A stretch of DNA of 64,000 bases from assembly GCA_009829735.1 (NCBI GenBank), contig CM020619.1, forward strand, positions 23,027,554-23,091,553, read 5' to 3'. The notes under the pieces were generated by a model. It made no database searches. It was not told the DNA's origin and was given only the letters and a program-made list of their open reading frames with translations. This document shows positions 18,834-28,538 of the stretch, piece after piece. Numbering within the stretch: position 1 is the first letter of the stretch; each line of letters begins with the position of its first letter. The stretch comes from Pyropia yezoensis. Taxonomy: Eukaryota > Rhodophyta > Bangiophyceae > Bangiales > Bangiaceae. The position numbers and the translations under genes are program-made.

Positions 18834-21490
18834 ACTCCCGCAAGGGTACACGGGCAAGCCTTGGGTGGGCCCGAGGCACGGCCGTGGGACACACGAGCAG
18901 CCTGGGGGAAGGTCGACGAACAAAGCACGGAAAGGTGAGGGGGCCACGCGTAGCCGGCAGAGCGGAGGCGAAAAGGATGAGGAAGCCTGGGCGCGAGTGC
19001 TGCCACGGCGGTGCTGACGCCACCAACAGTAAAGACCTAGCAAGGGCAACAGCAGCAACGGGGCGGGGGGGGGCAACCAGCAGTGGCAGGCAGCGGGGGT
19101 GCTGTGTAGCAGCAGAAGCAGCGTGCCCGTAGCAAAGGGCACAGCGTGGGGAGCGGTGGACCAGTGCTTGGCGACCCGGGGGCCGAGGGGAACCGCGCGG
19201 AGGGGATGCAGCGAGGACGGCGACTTGCAGGTCACGGTCTCGGGTGGCTCAACGAGCTTGCCCCAAAAACAGACAGAAAAGAGGTGGCACAGCGCTCGTA
19301 CAGTTGCCAGCAGGACGTAGCCTTCCTCGACACAGTTTCTACTTAGACGGCACCTGTGAATATGGAATGTGTGACAAAATAACAACGGACTGAGAATTTG
19401 ATGAAAGTATAATCAATTGTTGCGCACGTATCAACAATTACGAACGACACGTTGGTTGGCGAGGTGACCCGCCTCGACATCTGCGTGCTCTGCACACCAT
19501 ACATATCCGTCTGACACCAGTTTTTCACAAGTGGCACCAGTTTTCACAACTTCCGCTTACATAGAAAACACACAGTGTCTACATATGAGAATCCCTTCCG
19601 AACGGCCGCAGAAGTCGGCGGCAGCCGCAAGGCAACTCGTACTAAAATGTGATCCAGTGCAAGGGGGTGTACGTGAGTCGCACCGTTGGGTGCGCCAGCT
19701 CACAGGCTCTTCAACGATATAAAGAAAAAAAAAGCATACGAACACAGGTGCGCGACTGAAGCCTCACGGGCGTAAAAGAGAGCTCTCTCGCAGAGGTCAA
19801 ATTGGTTCTAATTACCGCCCCAGAACGCTCATCTGGCTGACTGTTGGCCCGAACCCGACTGCTTTGCAACGCATCCGCGCGTCCCGCTCGCCCCACCTGT
19901 GCCCAGCTGCCCTCTTTGTCCTCCTATCCCGGGTTTGAGCTCCTTGGCAGAGTCACCAGAAGAGCAGAACACGTCTATGGGCCTGTCCCGGCCTACCAGG
20001 ACCTCTCTATTTGCTGCAGTGGGCTGACGGTGGCGCAAGCGCCTATTCCCGCTTGCCCTCACCCTCTCCACCTTCCCCCCTTAACCCCCCCGGCTGTTCT
20101 CGATAGGGTGTTGGCGGGAGCCAGCGGGCGCGCCCCACACCGCTGCACAACAACAGTCTGCCCCACGCTTTCCCCAGCACGGCCACCCTCCCTCACGGAC
20201 GCGTCGCTGTCAGCGAGGGGCGAGGGAGGTGCTATCATCAGGCTCATTGAAGTGGGAAAAGAGCATCCGTTCCAATGTTCTTTCAGACGCAAAGCGCTAC
20301 CCGTGGAGCAGACGAGCATCTCCACCAGCCGCAAGTCCCAGCGAGCTCCGTCGCTGTTGGGGGGCGGGGGGGGCGACGCGTAACCACCCCGGAGCATGGG
20401 GGGATGCTTTTTGGAGCTCAGGTGCTGTGATGCCGGACGTCACGATCGCGAAGGGGTTGTGCTGCTTCAGCTCTCTTCGCTCTCATTGGTCGACGGACGT
20501 GAAAAGATGCTCCACGACTACAAATACAATCAAGTTTTTTCTGCTGTATCTCTGTAAGAAGTGCCCCAGATGGCTGCCCTGATATGTAAACGAGAGTTGT
20601 GAAAAACTGGTGTACCCCCCCACACGAGGGTACATTTTTTCCTCGGCAACCAGGCATCGCCCGCAGAAAGGGACAAGACGGCCGGACTCCTGACGTGCTG
20701 CCGAGTCCGCTAATAGGTTTTTCGAGAAAAAAGCAGCCTGGCAACCTTCCCTCATATGCGAGTTGTGAAAATCTGGTGTCAGACGGATATGGAACACGGT
20801 GTGCACAACGCGGCGGGGCGCCAGCGGCAACGAAGGAGCTGCGGCCTGCTGTAGCCACAGCTGATTTCAGGCGACGGGCTCTCCGCGTTCAGCAGGGAGG
20901 AGAGGGCCAGGCAGGCGCCTCTTCACTGCTGCATACGAACATAGGGCGTATGTTTCCACCCAGCCCCCCGCGCGGGGCCCTCTGCCATCAGAGCGACACC
21001 TTGTCACCAGCACGTCGCGGATTGGGCGTGAGCATCATGGACGATCCAGCAGGGTCGTGACGCCCAGCTGGACGCGCAGGGGCAGCGAGCCATAGACCGC
21101 ACGGCAATGCTGCCTGGCCGCACGAGCGCACACCGGGCGAGCGAGCGGACGAGGGCGGTCGCCGCCTGGGGAGGAGGCGAAGCAATGCGCAGGGCCTCCC
21201 CCCGTGCTTTAGGGCGCTCCGCTCGGAAGCCGATGCCCGCCACCCCGCGCGGGTCTACTGCCGCGCTCGAGGCTGTGATGAGCCAAGCAGGGGAGCCCAA
21301 GATAAATGGGCGGCAGCCGCTCGGCCACCGACCGGTTTGGTTCCCCTGCGCCACCGCCAACAGGAGCACGCTCGCACCCCCTCCTCTCGCGCCTCCTTGA
21401 ACGTGCACTTCTTCTTGCGCCCCACGCCCGCCACCTGCCGCCGCGAGCGACCCATCCGCTGGTGCCCCCGTCCCGCTTTCACCCTTGACC
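18834..21490. other. Divergent intergenic region holding a candidate TIR element
   Basis: The 2.66 kb between the FAM185A-like gene (-) and the serine-hydrolase gene (+) must contain both promoters. A pair of inverted repeats at 19493-19530 and 20763-20804 encloses an AT-richer insert. Otherwise no coding signal is convincing. 19340-19760 is notably AT-rich for this genome. Confidence 0.45.
19493..20804. mobile_element. Candidate non-autonomous element with about 40 bp TIRs
   Basis: The left end CACACCATACATATCCGTCT and the right end are imperfect inverted complements over about 40 bp, the best part being ATATCCGTCTGACACCAG, enclosing about 1.3 kb. The inner motif GTTGTGAAAACTGGTG recurs at both ends (about 19534 and 20597). 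No transposase or target duplication is recognised, so an inverted duplication of another kind remains possible. Confidence 0.35.
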
Positions 21491-23656
21491 ATGCGGCTGG
21501 CTGCGGTGGCAGCAGTCGTGGCGGCCGCCACCGCCGTCGCCGTCGCCGTCGTCTCCTCCGCCGCCGCCTCGACGGTGGCACCCGATGGGGACTGGGCGGC
21601 CGCCGCGGCGGCCGTGTCGCGCCAAGCCGCCGCCGTCGTCGACGCGGCCGGCGGTGGCGACGGCGGCGGCACACCCTCTCCGGTGCCGCCGCCGGCGGCC
21701 GGGGACGTCCTGCGCGCGGCGCTCGAGCCGACGGCCACCGCCACGGGCGCGGGCGTTACGTATGCGGTCAGCATCGGCGGGCGGGTGGCCACGGCGGGCG
21801 CGGTGGGGGTGGCGGTCCCCGAGCATGGGGTGCCCATGACGATCGCGACGGTGACCGACGTGGGGTCCATTGGCAAGCAGTTTACCGCCTTCCTCGTGCA
21901 CTGGCTGGCTGACCGGGGGGAGCTGGACCTTGACGATGACGTCCATAGGTACCTGCCGTGGCTTCCCCTCTGGGTCGCGCCCGTCTCGCTGCGGCACCTG
22001 CTTCACCAGGTGAGTGGTCTGCGGGACTTGTTCTTCGTGCTCTACCTGGGGGGAGAGTCCGTCGAGGGGCCCTTCCCGCGGTCGCGCATGCTCGCCGCGG
22101 TGTCCTGGCAGAAGCGGCTCCGCTTCCCGCCTGGCACCGCCTGGGAGTACTCAAACACAAACAGCCTTCTGCTGGCCGAGGTGCTTGAGGCTGTCGCGGG
22201 GGTGCCCTACGCAGAGCTGCTGGCATCGGTCGTCACGCGGCCGCTGGGCATGAATGCCACGACCGTCTACGACTCGGCCCACCGGGTGTATCCGGGGCTG
22301 GCGCAGAGCGTTGCGGTCAACATCAGCCTGCCCGTCTCGCTCGGCGCCGCCCCCGCTGCCATTCCCGCCACGATCGGCCGGCTTGCGCCCATCGTCGGCC
22401 CCGGCGGCATCCTGTCCACACCGGCAGACCTGTTGAAGTGGGCGACCAATCTGGACAACAACACCCTTGGCGGGGGGCAGCAGCTTGTCAGCGCCATGCG
22501 CACGCCCTACGTGCTGCGGTCGCTCAATGGCAGCGAGGGCTCCACCGACTACTCGCTTTTCGGCACTGGCTACGCCGCCGGCCTGTTTCCTGTGACGCTG
22601 CCTGGCGTGGGCGCCAACGCCACCGTCGCCGCCTGGTGGCACGGCGGCACCATTGGCGGCTACATGTCGACACTCCTGCAGGTGCCCGCCGCGGGGGTGG
22701 CGGTGGCTATCCAGGCGACGGCCAGTCAATTTGGGGTGGACATCCCGTTGGAAGCCGCCATCAACGCAGCGGCGGCGGCGGCGCCCGACGTGCTAGCGCC
22801 GTTGCCAGCGCGGCCGCCCAGCCCGACGCCGCCCCCGTCCCCGTCGCCCGCCGCAACGGCGCTGCCGTTGTCCGTTGAGCTGCCGCGGGGCGCCCTCGAC
22901 GCGGTGGCGGGCGTGTGGGTGCTAGCCGTGGAGGGTGCGTCGGGGGATGACGAGACGGTGTTTGAGCTGCAGGTGGACTGTGCCGCCCCGTCGTCGGGCG
23001 CGCCGCGGGAGGGGTCCACGCCAGCGCAACTGGCTGCCGCCGCCGACGGCGGTGGCGACGGCCCGCGGGTGGCGTGCCGACTGTTGGCCGACTTCGGTCC
23101 AGAGACGCTCACCCACCTGACCGCCGCGTCGGCCACCCGCTTCATTGGCTCCCCCGCGGGGGTAGCGGGCGGCCTGGTGCTCGACGTGTCCCTCAATGGG
23201 AGCCACCCGACGGCGGCGGTGCGGGTGGACCTCACCTCGGTGGGCGGGCCGTCCCTCACCGGCACCGCCCACCGCCCCGCTGCGCTGCAGCTGTCGCGCG
23301 CAACGCTCGCCGCCGCGGCGGGCACGTGGAGCGCGCCAGAGGTGGGCGCCACCTGGACGCTCACCCACCGGGGGGGCGGCCTCGGCGTGGACGTCCGTGG
23401 CCAGGAGGGCGCCATTGTCCTGTCCACCCTCCTCCCCTGCTGCACAGACGCGACGGGCGGCTGGCGGGGGGCCTACACCAGCCGGCGGCTGTCTCCGCTG
23501 GCGCCGACGCTCGGCGACCAGCGCGCCGGCATGGCGGCGGTCGCCCGCTTTGCGCCGGGGGGGCACACCTGGGCGCTATCATTCACGGGGGGGGGGGATG
23601 GGCGGGGGGACTTTCGGGACATTTCCTTTCGGCGGACGCCCCCGTGTGGGACGTGA
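21491..23656 (+). CDS. Secreted serine beta-lactamase-like hydrolase
   Basis: The single-exon gene encodes 721 aa. The ATG at 21491 gives a classic signal peptide (M-R-L then about 20 Ala/Val residues ending S-S-A-A-A-S). The class C beta-lactamase/DD-peptidase-like domain (about residues 70-420) has all three catalytic motifs: S-I-G-K with Ser126 and Lys129, Y-S-N at 220-222, and H-G-G at 384-386. Additional family motifs include R-H-L-L-H-Q-V-S-G-L and P-A-D-L-L-K-W. The family acts on esters, peptides or beta-lactams; in eukaryotes (LACTB-like and secreted members) the substrate is usually unknown. The C-terminal 290 residues are beta-rich and unassigned, after a Pro-rich linker (about 435-455). 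Likely extracellular or in the secretory route. Confidence 0.85.
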   Translation: MRLAAVAAVVAAATAVAVAVVSSAAASTVAPDGDWAAAAAAVSRQAAAVVDAAGGGDGGGTPSPVPPPAAGDVLRAALEPTATATGAGVTYAVSIGGRVATAGAVGVAVPEHGVPMTIATVTDVGSIGKQFTAFLVHWLADRGELDLDDDVHRYLPWLPLWVAPVSLRHLLHQVSGLRDLFFVLYLGGESVEGPFPRSRMLAAVSWQKRLRFPPGTAWEYSNTNSLLLAEVLEAVAGVPYAELLASVVTRPLGMNATTVYDSAHRVYPGLAQSVAVNISLPVSLGAAPAAIPATIGRLAPIVGPGGILSTPADLLKWATNLDNNTLGGGQQLVSAMRTPYVLRSLNGSEGSTDYSLFGTGYAAGLFPVTLPGVGANATVAAWWHGGTIGGYMSTLLQVPAAGVAVAIQATASQFGVDIPLEAAINAAAAAAPDVLAPLPARPPSPTPPPSPSPAATALPLSVELPRGALDAVAGVWVLAVEGASGDDETVFELQVDCAAPSSGAPREGSTPAQLAAAADGGGDGPRVACRLLADFGPETLTHLTAASATRFIGSPAGVAGGLVLDVSLNGSHPTAAVRVDLTSVGGPSLTGTAHRPAALQLSRATLAAAAGTWSAPEVGATWTLTHRGGGLGVDVRGQEGAIVLSTLLPCCTDATGGWRGAYTSRRLSPLAPTLGDQRAGMAAVARFAPGGHTWALSFTGGGDGRGDFRDISFRRTPPCGT

Positions 23657-24785
23657 CGCGCGGGAGTGGGCGTCGGGCGTTCAATGCGCGGGGTGTCTGA
23701 GTTTGGAGGGGAGGGGCAGAGAGGGGGGACAAGCGGTGGCGGTTGAAATGGAACACGGCCTTCCACGGGGAAGCTCGACTTCCATCCGGGGCAGGTTTTC
23801 TTGAGTGTTGTGCGGCTGTCGAATGTCGCCGGCGCCCACCCCCCCCCCTCGCACCGTCGCCACGGTCGAGGAAGGGCCTCCAGCATGGGTGGCGGTCGCT
23901 GATGGCGGGGGAACACTCCATGTCCCACTCCTTGTCACGGTTCGCCAATGGGACCCCATTTTTGTGTTCACAGACTGTGTGTACGCTCCACTTGGTGGGA
24001 GTCACCCACAGCCTCTGTCCCTCATCCACGCCGCCGCGTGAACCAACCGGCGGTCTGCCTCCGCCGCGGGTGGTGCGAGAGAGGCGAGAGCGCACGAGAC
24101 GCCGGCTGGAGGACGCGCCGGCGGTCATGACCAGGGCGGGGTCCCCTTCTCCGCGGTGAAGAAAAAAGACAGAATTGAACCTCCCCGGCTGGCCCGTCGG
24201 CGCGCCCTCTGATTGGCCAGACGGGTGGCACGTCCAATAAGCGGGCGCGAAGTCCGTGGGGCAGCGCAAACATGCGGCCACCGCACCCGTCCGAGTCGAG
24301 GCTCGTGGGCGAACAAGGTGGCGGGGGGGGATGGCTCGTTGTGCCGCGTTTGTCACGTCATCACTGCAGAGCGCCTGCTCGTCAATGCCCCTTAGAAGGT
24401 GGACATTACTGCGCGCGGGGTCAGTCTCTCGAGTGTGATGCCGAGCAGGCGGGCGCCCATGATGAGTCGGTGCCGAGGGGTCCCTGTGTGGAGTGACCGA
24501 GCACCGCACGGTGCACGTGGCAGCCACACCGCCGTGCGTCCGCTTGGTCACCCGCTAGACGCGCTGTCCAAGGCCGCTCTCCCCCTGCCCCCTCGCATTG
24601 CTTTCCTGCCCGCAGCGAGGGGCTTCCTCGCCTTTGCGCCAGTCCGACTACAAGAGAGCGGTTCGCGCAGTTGCAGCGTCGGCTTTCTTCTCCCGTTCGA
24701 GCCCGTCCCCCCCCCTCTCCAGAATCGGTGAGCCCGCCCCCAAACCGACCTGGCTGCGCCGGTGCCCCCCGTTCCCGTTGCGTCC
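23657..24785. other. Intergenic, no supported gene
   Basis: It follows the hydrolase stop. Long frames on the minus strand (to 24551) lack motifs and mirror the plus-strand composition. Nothing else is recognised. Confidence 0.5.
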
Positions 24786-25259
24786 ATGGTCATGGCAAGT
24801 GCGTCCATGCCGACCCTCTCCCTACCCCCCCCTCGTGTCGACGGCGGGACTGCCATCAGTGTCGGCGGCGCCCGCGGCGGCGGCGGCGGGATGGTTGACG
24901 CCGGTGGCCACCGAGTCCGCGTTAGCATGCGCCGGTCGCACACCTGGGCGAGTGGCGATGGGGAGGGCGCCCTCGCAAAGTCAGAGGGGGTGATGGCCTC
25001 TTGGGCGGCGGCCGCGTTCATCGACGCTCTCACCGCCACCGGCGACGGCACTCCCCGCCACACGCCCCGCCCGTCCCTGTCGCGCTCCCCGTCGGTCAGC
25101 TCAGAGGGGCCCTGGCCGGCGGTGGTTGACGCCTTCCCGGCCGTCACCGCGGCGGGGGTGGGCCACTGGGGCACTCAAGGCGAGGGCGGCGGGGAGGGCG
25201 GGCCGCCACCAGCCCTTCCTTTCCAGACGCCGCCTGTGCCTCTATACATTTGGTTTTAG
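24786..25259 (+). CDS. Hypothetical small protein, doubtful
   Basis: The frame from the ATG at 24786 gives 157 aa of moderately balanced composition: a Gly-rich stretch, then a segment with S-M-R-R-S-H-T-W, a helix-like M-A-S-W-A-A-A-A-F-I-D-A-L and a Ser/Pro/Arg stretch. It does not resemble any family I know. The antisense frame is also open, so coding status is uncertain. It may be a first exon or noise. Confidence 0.25.
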   Translation: MVMASASMPTLSLPPPRVDGGTAISVGGARGGGGGMVDAGGHRVRVSMRRSHTWASGDGEGALAKSEGVMASWAAAAFIDALTATGDGTPRHTPRPSLSRSPSVSSEGPWPAVVDAFPAVTAAGVGHWGTQGEGGGEGGPPPALPFQTPPVPLYIWF

Positions 25260-26473
25260 GGCACGGTCGGCGGTCGGATTGGGCGGATGCGGGGGATGTT
25301 GGGTGGGGAGGATGTAGCCCGATCAGCCCCAGCGCCAAGACGCTGTGGCGAGCCGAGTGGAGAGGGGCTGCAGACCAGTGCGAGACAAGGCACGTGACCT
25401 GGCCCCAGCAGTCAGGGTGTGTCTTCTCCTTTTGTGACGAGTTTTGTGCCACGGGCCCTGCATTACGCTCGTGGACCAGGCGATGAAAGACAGGACTTCC
25501 TCAAGGACACCCGGACCGTTTGTGTCATCCCTCGTTCTCTTTTTCTTTCATGTTTGATGTGTGCCTGTGCAGATGTGCCCTTGCTACACTCGCCAGACTC
25601 TCTTCTCTGCACGTCGTGTACAGTACATACATCATGTTCTCTGACTTGGGAGTCAGTTGGCTTGTTTTCTCTTTTCCATTGTTAACCTTGCAGATGCGGG
25701 CGACATAGATGGGAACGGGGGGGGGGGCGCCCGACAACCACCGCCACCGCCACCGCTGGCAACACGCCCCGCTCCATGGACGTCAAGGCCCGATCGGCAC
25801 CGCACACGCGCGCGTGTGGAACACCGGCAAGGAGGGAAGGACGGGCGTCGCGGGCGGGGAACGTACCGCCGTCGTGAAGGGGCGAGAGGCTGACTGGCAG
25901 CATCGACGTCGTCGCTCGCGGTGGCGGTGGGTAGCTTCGACGGCAGCGTCGGCGGCAGTGACTGGGTAGCGGCAGAATGACGGTGGCGACGGTAGGCCTG
26001 TGGCAGCGGAAGGGACAGCGACCGCCAGTGCGATAGTTGCTGGTATAAACGCAGCGCTACCCAACTCCCCCCCGCACCCCCCCCGCTCTTCCCCCCCGCC
26101 ACGGGGGTGGATGAGACGCACCGGAGACGAGGAGCCCCTCGCCCGGGGGAGCGCCGCCGTCTGAAAGGGGGACAAGGATCGGCGTGGGGACGAAGAGAGG
26201 ACTGGCTTTGTGGTCTAATTGGTCGATCCCCGACGATCTGGGCTGGTCGGGGCGTCCGCGTCCGCACCCCGTGGCGAGATTATTCAGCAGCGAGGCAGTC
26301 CCCTTGGTTTCTCATCCCATCTCATCCCATTACTGTAGGTGGAGCCCGTCCTCCCCACCCACCCTCACCACCCCTCCAACTCCCCGACCCCCCCCGTCGT
26401 CTCGCCCCGACCCCCCCACCCGTTCCCCCACGCCCTCCCCCACACCCGCCCCCACCTTCCTCGAGTGGCCGCC
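25260..26473. other. Intergenic upstream of the fibrillin gene
   Basis: It includes a relatively AT-rich stretch (25490-25690) and then C-rich sequence leading to the PAP/fibrillin start. It must hold that gene's promoter. No other feature is recognised. Confidence 0.45.
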
Positions 26474-27499
26474 ATGGCCGCCGCGTTTGTACCCGCCCCC
26501 TCCCTCGCCATTGCCGGGCGGCCGCGAGCCGCGGCGGTGAGCAGCCGGCGGGGGCGGCCTGCGTGGCCGCCACGCCCCCCCCCCCCAGCGTTCCTCCACA
26601 CTCTTCGGGCGTCGGCGGTGCCGCCGTCACCGCCGTCGCCCGGCCCAGACGTTCCAGGCTCCTCGTCGTCGCCGTCGGCCACGCCGACCGGGTCGGCTGG
26701 GGCCGCCGCCGGCGCTGCCGACGCGACGGGCTCCGACGCCGCAGCAGAGGTGTCAGCCACGTCGACGCCCTCGGCGGCGACGGGGGCGGGGGCGGCGGCG
26801 CCGACAGCCGAGCCGTCCCTGCCGTCCTCGGCATTGCCCTCCCCCAACTCCCCCCCCCCCGCCGCCCCCCGCCGCGAACTCAAGGGCGAGGACTACTCTG
26901 CCATGGAGTCGGCCGCGGCGCTGCTGCTGCTCTCCCGCGCCGTCAAGGCGGTGCGTGACCGGGGCGCCCGCCCGTCGGGCGCCGACGTGGAGGCGGCGCT
27001 GCTGGCGATCGAGGCCAACCAGCGGCGCGCCCGCTCCGTCACGGACGTGCGGGAGCTGGCCGGCGAGTGGGAGCTGGTCTTTACCGCTGGCGCCGCCCGC
27101 CGGGGGCGGCGGTGGAACCCGGCGGCGTGGCCCATCTACTTTCCCGTCCGCGCCCGCCAGACGTTTACCCTCCTCCGCGCCGACGCGGGGACGTTTGACA
27201 ATGCGGTCTACGCGGCGGGGACGGTCTTTCGCTTTACGGGGCCCTTTCGGTGGGTGGGCGGCGGGCGGAACCGCGCCGAATTTACCTTTACCACCGCCGC
27301 CCTCCGGGTGGGCCCCCTCCCGGCGGTGACCTTTCCCGCCGGCGGGCCCGCCACGCTCGACGGCCTGACCGCCAAGACGCTCCCCTTTTTTACCTTTTTC
27401 TTTTGCCGCCGTGGCATCCTTGCCGCCCGCGGGCGCGGTGGGGGGGTGGCGCTGTACCGCCGTATCCGCAAGCAGGACCTGTCGTTGAAGGAGCTGTGA
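26474..27499 (+). CDS. Plastid lipid-associated protein (PAP/fibrillin family)
   Basis: The gene encodes 341 aa from the ATG at 26474; upstream in-frame codons lack an ATG. The N-terminus (M-A-A-A-F-V-P-A-P-S, then Ala/Ser/Arg/Pro-rich to about residue 140) is a typical plastid transit region, unusually long. The conserved part is about residues 145-340: a helical start (A-A-A-L-L-L-L-S-R-A-V-K-A-V), the L-A-G-E-W-E-L-V-F-T core motif of the PAP_fibrillin domain, strands with the F-R-F-T-G-P-F motif, and a late V-A-L-Y-R-R-I close. Members bind lipids or small lipophilic compounds in thylakoids and plastoglobules and take part in stress or prenylquinone metabolism. The presence of the gene shows that the host has a plastid. 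Confidence 0.8.
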   Translation: MAAAFVPAPSLAIAGRPRAAAVSSRRGRPAWPPRPPPPAFLHTLRASAVPPSPPSPGPDVPGSSSSPSATPTGSAGAAAGAADATGSDAAAEVSATSTPSAATGAGAAAPTAEPSLPSSALPSPNSPPPAAPRRELKGEDYSAMESAAALLLLSRAVKAVRDRGARPSGADVEAALLAIEANQRRARSVTDVRELAGEWELVFTAGAARRGRRWNPAAWPIYFPVRARQTFTLLRADAGTFDNAVYAAGTVFRFTGPFRWVGGGRNRAEFTFTTAALRVGPLPAVTFPAGGPATLDGLTAKTLPFFTFFFCRRGILAARGRGGGVALYRRIRKQDLSLKEL

Positions 27500-28538
27500 C
27501 GCGTGGGGGTGATGATGGTTGGGGGGCGTTTGGGGGGGGGGTTGCCGTCGCGTGCGGGTGGGCGAAGGGGACGTGGGGAGGATGACACGGAGGGTGGCTA
27601 GACGATCGGGGCAAGGAGATTCTGGACAGAAGATGGGAGGGGCTGGGGACTGGGGGGGGGGCGGGGAGAGCGTGGCCACGGGGGAGACTGCGCTAGGCGC
27701 CAGGTCCGTGGGAGGTGGGAGGTCGGTCGGTGGGAGATGGCGGGGGGTACCCGGGTAGCGCGCGTGGGCACTCTTGAGGCAAGAGACCGACGTGGTCCAT
27801 GCTGTTGGGGTCGTCGTCCCCACGATGCGCGTCTGCGTACGCGCCAGACAGACCAGACGCGGGGTCACCCGACGCGCGTGGGGCGGCTCCCGTCTTGTTT
27901 GTGCCAGTGCCCCCCTGCCACATCCACGCCCGCGGTGGCGTCCCGCCCGCCGCCGCCGGGGCCCCCAGCGCCCCGCCGCGGCTGCCGCTGCTGGCTGGGG
28001 GGGTGGGGGGGGTGGTGCGGGGGGTTGACCGCCTGCAGCGGGCAGGCGGGGGGGGGGGGGGGGGGTAGGCACCTTCGGCCCCTCCCCACCCCTCCTCCAT
28101 CATACGGATGATCCGCGCCCGTCTGTTTGGGGGAGGGGGGGGAGGGGAAGACCCGCGGTGGGCCCACCGCGGCGGCGGGCGGCGGATCTCCCAAGCGGGG
28201 ATTCGCCACGGCGCCCAACGACCCCCCCCGCGCGTGCCGCCACCCACCACCCGCCACGGGCCGCTCGCTGCCAGCAGACGACCGCCTCCCCCGCCCGTCG
28301 TTACCCCCCCCCCACCCCCCCCGGTTGTCACCCGCTGCCGCCTCCACCCGCGGCGGCCGCCACGGTGCGGCGCGGTGGCCGTCTGCTTGCCATCCCGCCA
28401 CTGCCCATCCCCTCTCTGCTCTCGTGCGTCCGTCCCACCTCCCCCCAACCCCCACCCCCCACCCCCACCCGCCCCCGCGTCCCTTCCCACCCGCCCGCCC
28501 GCCCCGCCCCCTCGCCGCCGCCCGACGTTGCCCGTGGG
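27500..28538. other. Intergenic, no supported gene
   Basis: GC-rich spacer with long G and C runs (for example the G run at about 28051-28065). Frames open on both strands are low-complexity only. Confidence 0.5.

Noticed and set aside
21004..21876. 290-codon minus-strand frame at the start of the hydrolase gene
   Set aside because: Antisense to the signal peptide and catalytic domain; Ala/Thr-rich shadow without motifs.
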